Shown: positions 6,898 through 15,570 of the stretch, in pieces
Position numbering within the stretch: the first letter of the stretch is position 1
How the letters are laid out: the number at the start of each line of letters is the position of its first letter
Source: Bradyrhizobium elkanii USDA 76
GTDB taxonomy: Bacteria > Pseudomonadota > Alphaproteobacteria > Rhizobiales > Xanthobacteraceae
Direction: 5' to 3'
Assembly (NCBI RefSeq): GCF_023278185.1
Contig: NZ_CP066356.1
Location: 8,734,001-8,798,000, forward strand
Length of the DNA stretch: 64,000 nucleotides
Made by a program: the position numbers and the translations under genes
Notes under the pieces: model-generated
Told to the model about the DNA's origin: nothing
Seen by the model: the letters and a program-made list of their open reading frames with translations, nothing else
Databases searched by the model: none

Positions 6898-9756
6898 CTA
6901 TCGGCGCAGCGCCTCCAGGCGCGATTTCGCCTCCTGGATTCCCGCGGCGTTGGCCTTGGCATAGAGGTCTTGTGCCCTGCGCTCGTCACCGCGCGTGCCG
7001 TAAGTCCCCCATTTCGCAAGAATCAGGGGATCGTAGGTTTCTGCGAGCGCAAAGCTCGCCTGGGCGCTGCCCATTTCCACGGCGCGCTCGAGGACAAGCC
7101 GCGCCGCGCCTATGTCGCCCTGACGCAGCAAGGAGCTCGCCCGCGCAACCAACCCTCCCGCTTCCGCAGCCTGCTCGGGAGCAGGCTGCGCAACCGCGCG
7201 AGCAGGCGCCGCTCGTGTCTGTTCGGCGGTTGGATTGGTGGTCACTCCGATGGACTTGTCCCGCGCGGTCGCACCGGTCGTCAACGCCGCGCCGTGCGCC
7301 TTGCGATCCTCGGCCTCATACGCATGGATGGCGCTTCGCGACAACGGGAGGTGCGGTGCCTGCACGTCGATCCTGGCGCGCAATTGCCTCAATTCGGCAG
7401 CGCTGGCTTCGGCTGCCTGCTTCTGCAGCAAGGTTTCCTCGCTTGCCTTTGCCGCCCGCGCCGTCTGGGTCTCGCTGTCGCGATGCGCTGCCGCAAGATT
7501 CTGCTCCAGCCGCGCGGACCGCTCGCGCTCCTTTTGCAGGTCGGCCGCACCGCTCTTCTCCACCGCCTTCAGCCGGGACGTTTCTTTGCCCGCTTCGGTC
7601 ACGAGCACGGCCTTGCTCTCGATATCACGTCGCGCTGCCGCAAGATCCTGCTCCAGCCGGGCGGACCGCTCGCGCTCCTTTTGCAGATCGGCCGCACCGC
7701 TCTTTTCCGCCGCCTTCAGCCGGGACGCTTCTTTGCCCGCTTCGGTCACGAGCACGGCCTTGCTCTCGATATCACGTCGCGCTGCCGCAAGATCCTGCTC
7801 CAGCCGGGCGGACCGCTCGCGCTCCTTTTGCAGATCGGCCGCACCGCTCTTTTCCGCCGCCTTCAGCCGGGACGCTTCCTCGTCTGCTTTCGTCACCAGG
7901 GCCGTCTTGGTCGCGACATCACGCCGCGCGGCCGCAAGATCCTGCTCGAGCCGATCAGCCCGCGCCGCTTGCAGTGAGTTCTGCAACTCCGCCGCACCGC
8001 TTTCCCTTTCCCGCTTCAGTCGGGCGGTTTCTTCGCCTGCTTTCGCCGCCAGCGCGGTCTGCGTCTCGACATCGCTGCGGGCAGCCGCAAGATCCTGCTC
8101 CAGCCGCACCAGTCGCTCACGTTCGTCCGGCGTCGATTTGTGAACCGAAGCTGCGCCGCTCTCAGCCGCCCGCCTGAACTCCGCCGCTTCTTCACCGGCT
8201 TTGCGGGCCTGCGCCTCGAAGGCGTAGCTCGTGCTTCGCGTCTGGGAAAGCTCCTGTGCCAGCGCGTCGGCCTTCGCGCGCGATTCCCGCAGCTCGGCGG
8301 CCCCGGCCTCCACCGTCCGCTTCTGCCGCAGGGCTTCCTCGGCCGCTTTTGCCGCCAGCGCGGTCTGGGCCTCGACATCACGCCGCGCGACCGCGAGATC
8401 CTGCTCCAGCCTTGCGGACCGTTCTCGTTCCTTTTGCAGGGAGCTCTGCGACTCGGCCGCGCCGCTCTCGCTTTGCTGTTTCAGTCGGGAAACCTCCTCG
8501 CCTGCTTTGGTCGCGAGCGCGGCCTGGGTCGCGACATTGCTGCGGGCAGCCGCAAGATCCCGCTCCAGCCGCGCGAACCGCTCTTCTTCGTCGGGTGTGA
8601 ACTTGCTGGCCGAAGCCGTGCAGCTTGCAACCGCCTGCCTGAGCTCCGTCGCTTCGTCTCCGGATTTGCGGGCTTGGGCTTCATATGCATAGATCGAGCT
8701 GCGCGACAGGGAGAGGTCTTGCGCCAGCGCCTCGGCTCGTTCGCGTGATTGCCTGAGCTCGGCAGCTCCGACGTCCGCTGCCTGCTTCTGCCGCAGAGCC
8801 TCTTGCTTTGTCGTTGTCGCCAACGCCATCTGGGTCTCGACATCGCGCCGCGCTGCCGCCAAATCCTGCTCCAGCTGCGCGCTCCGCTCGCGCTCCCTTT
8901 GCAGGGACGACTGCAGCTCCGTAGCGCCGCTTTCCTTCAGCCGGGAAACCTCCTCGCCTGCCTTTGCCGCCAGCGCAGTCTGAGTCTCGACGTTGCGGCG
9001 CGATGCCTCGAGATCCTGATCGAGCCGCGCGGACCGCTCGCGCTCCCGTTGCAGATCGGCCACGCCGCCTTCCGCCGCTGCTTTCAGCCGAGACGCTTCC
9101 TCACCCGCCTTTGTCGCCAGCACGGTCTGGGTTTCGACATCGCGCCGCGCGGCCGCCAGATCCCGCTCCAGGCGCTCCGCCCGCTCACGCGTCTCTTGCA
9201 GGGAGGTCAGCAGCTCCGCGCCGCCCAGCGCGGCTTGCTTCTCCTCGGCCGCTTTGTCCGTCAACGCGGCCCGGGCCTCGATATCGCGGCGCGCCGCCGC
9301 GAGACTCTGCTCCAGCGACTCGGCCCGGTAGCGCTCCTGCTCGAGACGTTGCAGCAACTCGATGTCACGTCTGGCATTCGTCAGTTCGCAGGAGAGCGAC
9401 TCCGCCCAGTTGTATTCCCGTTTCGAAACCTCGCCCGGGTCATTGACTGTCGCTTGGACAACCTGCACCGGTCTGCCGTTGCCGCCTCGACCCGGCGGCA
9501 AGGCTTCGGGAGCGCCGTTCTTGGCCACTTCGATGAAACCGAGACTGCGGGCAGCCGCCGAATGCTGCGGTTGCGTCGAAGGGCGGGCCGGATCCGGGGA
9601 AGCCCGTGTTTCCGGCGCGCACGCCATTGCGAGCATGGCGGCAGTCGTCCACGACAGCGCGGACCGTCCCGCCCTGGGCAGCAGCCGGCGCGACGAATCT
9701 GCGATGTCGCAGCCGGCAACTGCTTTGTCCTTGAGGATCACCGGACCCATCCGCAA
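6898..9756 (-). CDS. large coiled-coil repeat protein with C-terminal Sel1-like region
   Basis: The 952-residue protein has an N-terminal hydrophobic segment ending in a possible signal cleavage site (about residues 32-53), suggesting export. Residues about 120-800 are almost entirely charged coiled coil built from a 49-residue unit typified by ERSARLEQDLAAARRDxE..LxxKAGEEASRLK; 49 equals seven heptads, so the register is kept. Some units end in variants containing DALAQ.LS.SRS.(I/S)YA(F/Y)EA. The last 90 residues hold two Sel1/TPR-like helical pairs (LLRQGDIGAARLVLERA and DERRAQDLYAKANAAG). Function is unknown; a scaffold or cell-envelope role is plausible. It lies downstream of the DsrE-like gene on the same strand, convergent to the type I secretion genes. 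Confidence 0.75.
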   Translation of the reverse strand: MRMGPVILKDKAVAGCDIADSSRRLLPRAGRSALSWTTAAMLAMACAPETRASPDPARPSTQPQHSAAARSLGFIEVAKNGAPEALPPGRGGNGRPVQVVQATVNDPGEVSKREYNWAESLSCELTNARRDIELLQRLEQERYRAESLEQSLAAARRDIEARAALTDKAAEEKQAALGGAELLTSLQETRERAERLERDLAAARRDVETQTVLATKAGEEASRLKAAAEGGVADLQRERERSARLDQDLEASRRNVETQTALAAKAGEEVSRLKESGATELQSSLQRERERSAQLEQDLAAARRDVETQMALATTTKQEALRQKQAADVGAAELRQSRERAEALAQDLSLSRSSIYAYEAQARKSGDEATELRQAVASCTASASKFTPDEEERFARLERDLAAARSNVATQAALATKAGEEVSRLKQQSESGAAESQSSLQKERERSARLEQDLAVARRDVEAQTALAAKAAEEALRQKRTVEAGAAELRESRAKADALAQELSQTRSTSYAFEAQARKAGEEAAEFRRAAESGAASVHKSTPDERERLVRLEQDLAAARSDVETQTALAAKAGEETARLKRERESGAAELQNSLQAARADRLEQDLAAARRDVATKTALVTKADEEASRLKAAEKSGAADLQKERERSARLEQDLAAARRDIESKAVLVTEAGKEASRLKAAEKSGAADLQKERERSARLEQDLAAARRDIESKAVLVTEAGKETSRLKAVEKSGAADLQKERERSARLEQNLAAAHRDSETQTARAAKASEETLLQKQAAEASAAELRQLRARIDVQAPHLPLSRSAIHAYEAEDRKAHGAALTTGATARDKSIGVTTNPTAEQTRAAPARAVAQPAPEQAAEAGGLVARASSLLRQGDIGAARLVLERAVEMGSAQASFALAETYDPLILAKWGTYGTRGDERRAQDLYAKANAAGIQEAKSRLEALRR
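7500..9340 (-). repeat. tandem 147-bp coding repeats
   Basis: Repeat units of 147 bp (49 codons) encode the coiled coil of the 952-residue protein. Units around 7610-7756 and 7757-7903 are almost identical at the DNA level, while those further right have diverged. Near-identity between neighbouring units suggests recent duplication or gene conversion. Confidence 0.75.
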
Positions 9757-9873
9757 TCACCTGTCGCGTGGCGACACGATCTGTTGAGGTGCGGTATTAT
9801 GCGCCGTACCGCGGCGCGAAGCCTACAGCCCGCATGGAGGACCCCACCCACCCCTTTCGGGTTAGGCCGCGGA

Positions 9874-10488
9874 TCACGGCTTCACATAGGACCAGCCCTT
9901 CTCCTGCAGTTCCATCACGCGTACGACGCCTGACTTCACCACCTCCGCCTGGCGAACGATCGGGATGTCCTTGTTCTCGGCCTTGTGCATTTTTTCCTGG
10001 GTATTGCCGCAGGCCTTGAACGAGACCTCCGGCGTGCTCAGCGCCATTTCCTCGAGACGGGCTTTCACCGGCGACGTGTCGTCGCGCAGCATGTGCAGGC
10101 CGGGCCCGAAGGTGACCACCTCGATCTTCACCTTCTCGCCGAGATCCTTGTAGTATTGCGCAACATTGACTGCGTTGTTGAGCGCGAGATTCATGGCTGC
10201 GGGATCGTTCGTGTTCACCTGCAGGATCAGGTTGTGCGACTTGGTGTTGGATGGAAGCCGGGCGTTGGCGTTGAGAGGAGATCGTTCCCTCTTGTGGGTG
10301 GTCGCCTTGCGCGAGACATGAACCCTTTGGACCTTTTCTGAAACGTGCCGATAGTCCGCAGTGGGATTCGTTGTTGTCGGCGTCCAATACCGTCCGCCGC
10401 CTTGCTCCGCCGCAGCGTATGAAGCGGACAGCAGCACCGTTGCGGCTCCGATGATGGTTACCTTCGCAATTTGCTGAAACACACGCAT
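9874..10488 (-). CDS. DsrE/DsrF-like secreted protein
   Basis: The 204-residue protein starts at the ATG at 10488, preceded by AGGAG on the minus strand; a longer upstream frame lacks such a site. The first 26 residues form a signal peptide (MRVFQQIAKVTIIGAATVLL, then an Ala-rich cleavage region). After a basic linker, residues 85-204 match the DsrE-like alpha/beta fold: LILQVNTNDPAAMNLALNNA, then KVKIEVVTFGPGLHML, with one Cys in FKACGNT. Members of this family are linked to sulfur handling, but the periplasmic versions are uncharacterised. It sits 37 bp behind the VasI-like gene, probably in one operon. Confidence 0.7.
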   Translation of the reverse strand: MRVFQQIAKVTIIGAATVLLSASYAAAEQGGGRYWTPTTTNPTADYRHVSEKVQRVHVSRKATTHKRERSPLNANARLPSNTKSHNLILQVNTNDPAAMNLALNNAVNVAQYYKDLGEKVKIEVVTFGPGLHMLRDDTSPVKARLEEMALSTPEVSFKACGNTQEKMHKAENKDIPIVRQAEVVKSGVVRVMELQEKGWSYVKP

Positions 10489-10525
10489 TGATGCCTCTCC
10501 TGTTAAAGACACGTCATTCAAATCT

Positions 10526-11155
10526 CTATCCGTTGGGTTTTGCGGTCGGTTGTGGCCACCTGCAGGCAGCGGTGATCTTCGCGCGCACCACATCCATCCC
10601 GCTCAACGGGAACACCGCATCCAGCGCCGGTCCGGTACGGGGTGCGAGGTGAATATTGAGACCTCCGCCGTCCGGAAGGGACTGCAGCAAGCGAATCACG
10701 TCGCCACCGAACGCAACGCCGGTCCCGGACACAGGCACGGCCGCCGCGACCTGTTGCGGCGGACCGTCGTTGATACGGTAGGACATCGCATATCCATCGC
10801 CGCGACCGGACACGCGGGATCCGGCGACGATCAGCTCGCTCCGCCCGCCATGGCAGCGAATCGAAAGCGTCATTCCGCTTTCGCCGGCACCGTCGCGCGA
10901 TGACGTCGTGGCGGTAGCGACCGGTGAATAGTCGAGGGGTGAAGTCGTCAGGCTGACGACCCAGCTGCTAGCCTGGTTCGCCTGGGGCAGCGCGGACGCC
11001 CGCGGCGTCTTGTCGGAGCACTCCGGTCGTTTGGAGTTCTCCTTGGCGGAGCAATCGCGAAGCTGAGCGATCTGACGAAGTCCTGCCGCCTGCGCCGAGG
11101 CAATGCCGCTTGCGAGCAAGACTCCAGCCACCGCGCAGGTCGCCGCGCGTCTCAT
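10526..11155 (-). CDS. VasI/TagO-like secreted protein
   Basis: The ATG at 11155 overlaps the stop of the upstream TAXI gene as ATGA, so the two are translationally coupled. The 209-residue product has a signal peptide (MRRAATCAVAGVLLASG, then AQA). The body has the pattern W.VS...SPLDYSP, an L.IRC..G.(S/T)EL. strand, YRINDGPPQ, and a C-terminal Cys-Arg-Trp. This resembles the VasI/TagO family first described beside type VI secretion genes. No other type VI component is present here, so the name describes a fold resemblance only. Confidence 0.5.
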   Translation of the reverse strand: MRRAATCAVAGVLLASGIASAQAAGLRQIAQLRDCSAKENSKRPECSDKTPRASALPQANQASSWVVSLTTSPLDYSPVATATTSSRDGAGESGMTLSIRCHGGRSELIVAGSRVSGRGDGYAMSYRINDGPPQQVAAAVPVSGTGVAFGGDVIRLLQSLPDGGGLNIHLAPRTGPALDAVFPLSGMDVVRAKITAACRWPQPTAKPNG

Positions 11156-12195
11156 TGCGATGGATTTGCGGTGGCGCGCGGCTCGCGATCGAGCCACGCC
11201 TGCGCTGCGGGGAAGCGCGTCAGGCCGGGAACGGTTGCGGCGAGATTGATCGTCTTCCACTTTTGGTCGAAGCCCGGCTGCTGCAGCTTGTCGATCCGCG
11301 AGAACAGATACTCCACGAAGCGCGCTAGGCGCTCATAGCGGTTCGACTTGGCCGGAAAGTTGAAGGCCACCAGAGCGGTCGGCACTGCAATTGTCGTGAC
11401 GCGCTCGCCCTGCTTGATGAGATTGGGATATTCCGTGGCCTCGAGCGAGGCGGGAAGATAAAAGTCTTCGAACCTCTTGTCATAGGGAACAGGCAGGAAC
11501 TTAAACCCGGGCTCCCAGCGGGCGCGTACGAAAGCATCCACCGGCTTGGAGGTGATGAAAACGACCGCGGCCATCTCGCCCTTGCGCATCTGCTCGAGCG
11601 CGACCTGATGAGGAATGAAGGTTTTTTCCACATCGACGCCAAGACGGCTGAAGATCAGCGGCCCCGAATAGGCCGCCGCAGTACCCAGATTATTGAAGTT
11701 CACCTTCTTGCCGGCGAGATCGCTCAGGCTTTGGATCTCGGGACGAACGAAGATATGCAGTTCGGACGGAAACAGGTTCAGCACGAAAGCCAGCCGTTGC
11801 TGGATATCCGGCACCTGGCTCCTGTATTCCTCGAGCACGTCGGAATTGATGATGGCGGCATCGATGCCGCGCAGATACAGCAGTGAGTTCACATTCTCCG
11901 TCGGCCCGCGCGTCACGACCGGCAACACATGCAGCTTGTCGCCATCGTCTACGACGCGGGCGATTTCGGCCGCGAGACGAATGGGCGCGCCCTCGAGCAG
12001 GCCCCCGGCGAGGCCGACCGTCCAGGCATTCATCGTCACCTGCGGCTTTTGCGGCGGTGGCTCGCGTCGTAATTGACGCGATGCAGCAGGTTGCGCCTGT
12101 GCATCCACGTTGGACAGCGGAACGGTCGTGAGCAGCGGAATCAACAGCGCCAGCATGCCCAATGGGCGCCAGTCACTTTTTGCGGTCTGTCCCAT
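11152..12195 (-). CDS. TAXI-family TRAP transporter solute-binding protein
   Basis: The 347-residue protein has a hydrophobic N-terminus (residues 13-30) and the TAXI receptor fold: TVGLAGGLLEGAPIRLAAEIA near 59, an internal SDVLEEY hinge segment and KVNFNNLGTAAAYSG near 165. TAXI receptors normally deliver a carboxylate such as glutamate to a fused TRAP permease. No TRAP membrane subunit lies nearby, so it may work with a distant permease or as a sensor. It is the first gene of the TAXI, VasI-like, DsrE-like operon. Confidence 0.8.
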   Translation of the reverse strand: MGQTAKSDWRPLGMLALLIPLLTTVPLSNVDAQAQPAASRQLRREPPPQKPQVTMNAWTVGLAGGLLEGAPIRLAAEIARVVDDGDKLHVLPVVTRGPTENVNSLLYLRGIDAAIINSDVLEEYRSQVPDIQQRLAFVLNLFPSELHIFVRPEIQSLSDLAGKKVNFNNLGTAAAYSGPLIFSRLGVDVEKTFIPHQVALEQMRKGEMAAVVFITSKPVDAFVRARWEPGFKFLPVPYDKRFEDFYLPASLEATEYPNLIKQGERVTTIAVPTALVAFNFPAKSNRYERLARFVEYLFSRIDKLQQPGFDQKWKTINLAATVPGLTRFPAAQAWLDREPRATANPSQ

Positions 12196-12570
12196 GGGGT
12201 CTCCGCCCTCGCCGATCGGTCATTTTGTCGTAGTTTCATGCAGTTCGTCGGCGCGCGCCATTTCTCCGCATGGGGGAGCCCGCTACCCCTTCCGGATTAT
12301 CCAGTGTGCCTGCCCCCACGCCGCAGCAGCGAGGGATCGACGTCTCGTACGGCTCTATCGCGGGCTGAAATTCGGCGGGCATCGGCAATGGCGCTTTGCC
12401 GCGTTGTTGCCGTTCTGCCGACGACCGGCGGTTTCGGGTGCGGCAATTCCGCCCCGACCAGGTCTCATGAACGGCTTCTGTTGTTGCCCTGGCCATTGGC
12501 GTGCATTCAGCACAACTTGCCAAACGCAAGCGGGCGCAATCGTCGTTTGGCGTGCAGGGATCCTTAAGAA
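12196..12570. other. intergenic region between the TAXI gene and tRNA-Ser
   Basis: I see no credible coding sequence here; the open frames on both strands lack a ribosome binding site and conserved motifs. The promoter of the minus-strand TAXI operon should lie near the left end. There is no integrase or repeat of the tRNA end. Confidence 0.45.
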
Positions 12571-12660
12571 TGGCGGAGAGAGTGGGATTCGAACCCACGG
12601 TACGGTTTCCCGCACACACGCTTTCCAAGCGTGCGCCTTAAGCCACTCGGCCATCTCTCC
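12571..12660 (-). tRNA. tRNA-Ser (anticodon GGA)
   Basis: Read on the minus strand, the sequence starts GGAGAGA and ends TCTCTCC-G-CCA, so a 7-bp acceptor stem, discriminator G and encoded CCA are all present. The anticodon loop reads CTTGGAAAG with anticodon GGA. A long variable arm precedes the T-arm GGGTTCGAATCCC. The length of 90 nt is normal for class II tRNA-Ser. Confidence 0.95.
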
Positions 12661-13076
12661 GGGAGGCCCTCTCTTGAAGGGCTGAGGCGGATTTTGCAAG
12701 GGAGCGCGGGCCGGGAGCGTGAAATTTCCACAACATATTGAAAACATTGGGTAAATTTATAGATATGGCAGCTGCGCCCCGTCGCCTTGCACGCTGCCCC
12801 GCGCGATTTTGGCCGGTGGTCGGTCAGGGACCGGCGCAAATCAATGGATGCATCCGGTCAGCCCGCCTCTTCGTCCGGAGGCTCGCCGCAGGCGAGCCCG
12901 GAATCTATTGGGCCGCATCGCTCTTGGAAGAACGGATGCGCGTTTCTCGCTGTCGCGAGAACGCGAAGTGATGACCACTGGCCGCCCAACACACTCAGTG
13001 TCGTCCCTGCTTTCGCAGGCGCGACAGAACGGCGGATGGGTGAACTAACGCACCCATCCTGCATCGTCATGCTCGC
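12661..13076. other. intergenic region between tRNA-Ser and otsA
   Basis: No gene is recognisable. The segment 12998-13025 contains a fragment of the GTCGTCCCTGCTTTCGCAGG intergenic repeat seen elsewhere in the window. The tRNA-Ser promoter should lie in the left part on the minus strand. Confidence 0.45.
13034..13059 (-). terminator. hairpin after otsA
   Basis: A perfect 9-bp stem, GGATGGGTG / CACCCATCC, with an 8-base loop lies 18 bases beyond the otsA stop. It lacks a U-run, so it may slow or stop transcription only weakly. Confidence 0.45.
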
Positions 13077-14531
13077 TCAGTGATATCGCGCGGCAAAATC
13101 CGCCGTGCGGCGCGGCCACAGGGTTGGTGGCTCGGGCAGCGCCGCGTTTCCCGCACTGTGGTGCGTATCCTGCAGCGCCTCGATGAAATCGGCGAACCAT
13201 TGCTGGATGGTGCCGCTGTTGAGCTTCTCCATCATCGCTTCCCAGCGCATCCGCCGCTCGGTCAGCGGCATCGCGAGCGCCGTCGCCAAAGTGCGCGCCA
13301 TGCCGTCGATGTCGTGCGGATTGACCAGCAGCGCGGCGTCGAGCTCGTTCGCCGCACCGGCGAATTTCGACAGCACCAGCACACCGGGGTCCGCCGGGTT
13401 TTGCGCGGCGACATATTCCTTGGCGACCAGGTTCATGCCGTCCTGCAGCGGCGTCACGACGCCGACCTGCGCGGTACGGTAAAGGCCTGCGAGCACGCCC
13501 TGGCCAAAGCCCTTGTTGAGGTAGCGGATCGGCGTCCAGTCGACCTCGCCATGCACGCCGTTGACGTCGGTGACGAGCTTCGCCACCTCGCTCTGCAGAT
13601 TGCCGTAGGCTTCGATCGCGCCGCGCGAGGGCGTTGCGATCTGCAGCAGCGACACCGAACGCTTCAGGTTCGGATGCAGCGTCCACATCTTGTCGAACGC
13701 CTTGATGCGGTTGACGAGGCCCTTGGAATAGTCGAGCCGGTCGACGCCGATCGCGAGCTTCTCGCCATTGAGGCTGCGCCGCAGCCGCGTCACGTCGGGA
13801 TGCGTCATCGCCTTGGTCGCCTGCTGCGCGAACTTGCCGGGATCGATGCCGATCGGAAACACCGCGGCGCGGGTGCGGCCGAACGACGAATTGATCACGC
13901 CGTCGCGCAGCTCGAAGTCGAGATCGTGCTGCACGTAGCTCAGGAAGTTCTCGCAGTCCTCATCGGTCTGGAAGCCGATCAGGTCATAGGACAGCATCGC
14001 CTCGATCAGCTCGCGATGATTGGGCACGCCCGCGATCACCGCGCGCGCCGGCCATGGCGTGTGCAGGAAGAAGCCGATCGGCTGCGTGACGCCGAGATCG
14101 CGCAGTTCGGCGCCGAGCGCGAGGAAATGATAGTCCTGGACCCAGAACACGGAATCCGGCTTGCGGAAGCGCAGCAACGCGCGCGCCATGAACGCGTTGA
14201 CTTCGCGATAGCTCGCGTAGTCCTCGCGGGACGCGCGAATCAGATCGGCGCGCGAATGCATCGCGGGCCACAGCGCCGAATTGGCAAAGCCTTCGTAGTA
14301 GCCGCCATAGTGCGCGGCCGGCAGATCGAGCATCGCCAATGCGCCCGCCCCGAGCGCTTCGACCTCTGCGAAGGGTTCCTTCAGGTTCCCGTCGCGGACG
14401 CGTCCACTGGAACCAACCCATATTGCCCCTGTCTTTTCCACCACCGGCAATAATGCCGCTGCCAGCCCCCCCGTCATGGGTTCATTGGGTTTTCCGCGCG
14501 AGACGCGGTTCGATACGACGACGAGGTTCAC
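13077..14531 (-). CDS. otsA: trehalose-6-phosphate synthase
   Basis: The 484-residue cytoplasmic GT20 glycosyltransferase joins UDP-glucose and glucose-6-phosphate to make trehalose-6-phosphate. Family residues are visible: SNR near the N-terminus, MTGGLA loop, YYEGF and W for glucose-6-phosphate, VQDYHF, HTPWP, GVDRLDYSKG with the Arg and Lys contacting UDP-glucose phosphates, and TPLQDGMNLVAKEY for the ribose. Length is normal. The GTG start has GGAGGGG seven bases upstream. It lies 200 bp after otsB on the same strand, so the trehalose pathway is complete here. Confidence 0.96.
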   Translation of the reverse strand: MNLVVVSNRVSRGKPNEPMTGGLAAALLPVVEKTGAIWVGSSGRVRDGNLKEPFAEVEALGAGALAMLDLPAAHYGGYYEGFANSALWPAMHSRADLIRASREDYASYREVNAFMARALLRFRKPDSVFWVQDYHFLALGAELRDLGVTQPIGFFLHTPWPARAVIAGVPNHRELIEAMLSYDLIGFQTDEDCENFLSYVQHDLDFELRDGVINSSFGRTRAAVFPIGIDPGKFAQQATKAMTHPDVTRLRRSLNGEKLAIGVDRLDYSKGLVNRIKAFDKMWTLHPNLKRSVSLLQIATPSRGAIEAYGNLQSEVAKLVTDVNGVHGEVDWTPIRYLNKGFGQGVLAGLYRTAQVGVVTPLQDGMNLVAKEYVAAQNPADPGVLVLSKFAGAANELDAALLVNPHDIDGMARTLATALAMPLTERRMRWEAMMEKLNSGTIQQWFADFIEALQDTHHSAGNAALPEPPTLWPRRTADFAARYH

Positions 14532-14733
14532 CAGGTCCCCTCCTGTTGGTCAACTCGCGTATTAACAACCATTCATCAAGATGGTTCCTGATCAAGGAAT
14601 CTCCCAATTGAAACCAAATTCTGGCGAACACGCACGGAACTCGCGGGAACTCGCGAAAAGAAAATTGCGCGCGAGGTTGACGCCACGACGCAAAAGCACC
14701 GTATTCGATTCGGCTGCGATGAATGCGCTGCGA

Positions 14734-15567
14734 TTAGGACAGGCTGACGTCCCTATCAACATCGAGCAGATGCGCGAGGAATTCGCGCACATCGCTCGGT
14801 CCGTCGAAATGTCCGGCAACGCCGGTTGCGCGACGGCCGACGGAGAACGCGAGACCGTCGAAATCAGGCATGATCGCGAACACGGTCTCGTCGGTGACGT
14901 CGTCGCCGATGAAGAACGGACGCCGTCCCTTGAACGGCTCATGCGTCATCAACTCGAGCACGCCCGTCGCCTTGGTGAAGCCGGAATGCTTGATCTCGCA
15001 GACGCTCTTGCCCGGCAGCACCTCGATCGGCGCATTCGGCAGCTCGGCGCGGATCAGCGACACCGCTTCATAGATCGCCCTCTCCGCCTGCGGCGCCAGC
15101 CGATAGTGCAGCGCCAGCGAATAGCCCTTGTCCTCGAGCAGAATGCCGGGGCTGAGCTTTGCGATCGCGGCAAGACGGCGCTTCAACTCCTTGTCGAGCG
15201 GCGGCGCGTGTGCGGCGACCGCCTCGCTGTCCGGCTGCAGCCGCATCTCGGCGCCGTGGCCGCCGATCGCAGAAAACACTTCCGGCGCGAAGATCAGGTC
15301 GATGTCGTTGAGGGAGCGGCCGCTAACCAGCGCCAGCGCGCCGTGTGTGCGCTCATGCAGCTCTCTCAGGGTGGTCGACAGTTCCGGCGGCACCCAGACC
15401 TCGCGCGGCGTCGGCGCGAAATCGAGCAGGGTGCCGTCGATGTCAAGCAGCACCGCGGCCTGGCGGAGCGGCGGAATCAGCGCCGCCGGCCTCGGCACGC
15501 TGTCTGTCTTGACGTCAGGGGCGATGTTATCATCCAGGGGCATTTCGGCCAATTCATGCTTCGTCAT
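14734..15567 (-). CDS. otsB: trehalose-6-phosphate phosphatase
   Basis: The 277-residue HAD-superfamily enzyme removes phosphate from trehalose-6-phosphate. Motif I is LLDIDGTLLDF (nucleophile and acid Asp near residues 41-43), followed by ALVSGRS, GGHGAEMR and the C-terminal IGDDVTDE metal-binding motif. The ATG begins three bases after the stop of the MFS gene, and GGAG lies inside the end of that gene, so translation is coupled. The last gene of the group, otsA, follows. Confidence 0.95.
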   Translation of the reverse strand: MTKHELAEMPLDDNIAPDVKTDSVPRPAALIPPLRQAAVLLDIDGTLLDFAPTPREVWVPPELSTTLRELHERTHGALALVSGRSLNDIDLIFAPEVFSAIGGHGAEMRLQPDSEAVAAHAPPLDKELKRRLAAIAKLSPGILLEDKGYSLALHYRLAPQAERAIYEAVSLIRAELPNAPIEVLPGKSVCEIKHSGFTKATGVLELMTHEPFKGRRPFFIGDDVTDETVFAIMPDFDGLAFSVGRRATGVAGHFDGPSDVREFLAHLLDVDRDVSLS

Positions 15568-15570
15568 AGT

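Noticed and set aside
6972..8748. Long plus-strand frames opposite the coiled-coil gene
   Set aside because: They are antisense to the repeats, Arg/Pro/Ala-rich, and lack ribosome binding sites. The minus-strand frame explains the sequence fully.
7500..9340. Regular repeats as a possible CRISPR array
   Set aside because: The repeat period is 147 bp, units are contiguous without spacers, and they encode heptads.
10526..11155. Part of a type VI secretion locus
   Set aside because: Only a VasI-like protein is present; no tss genes, Hcp or VgrG lie in the window.
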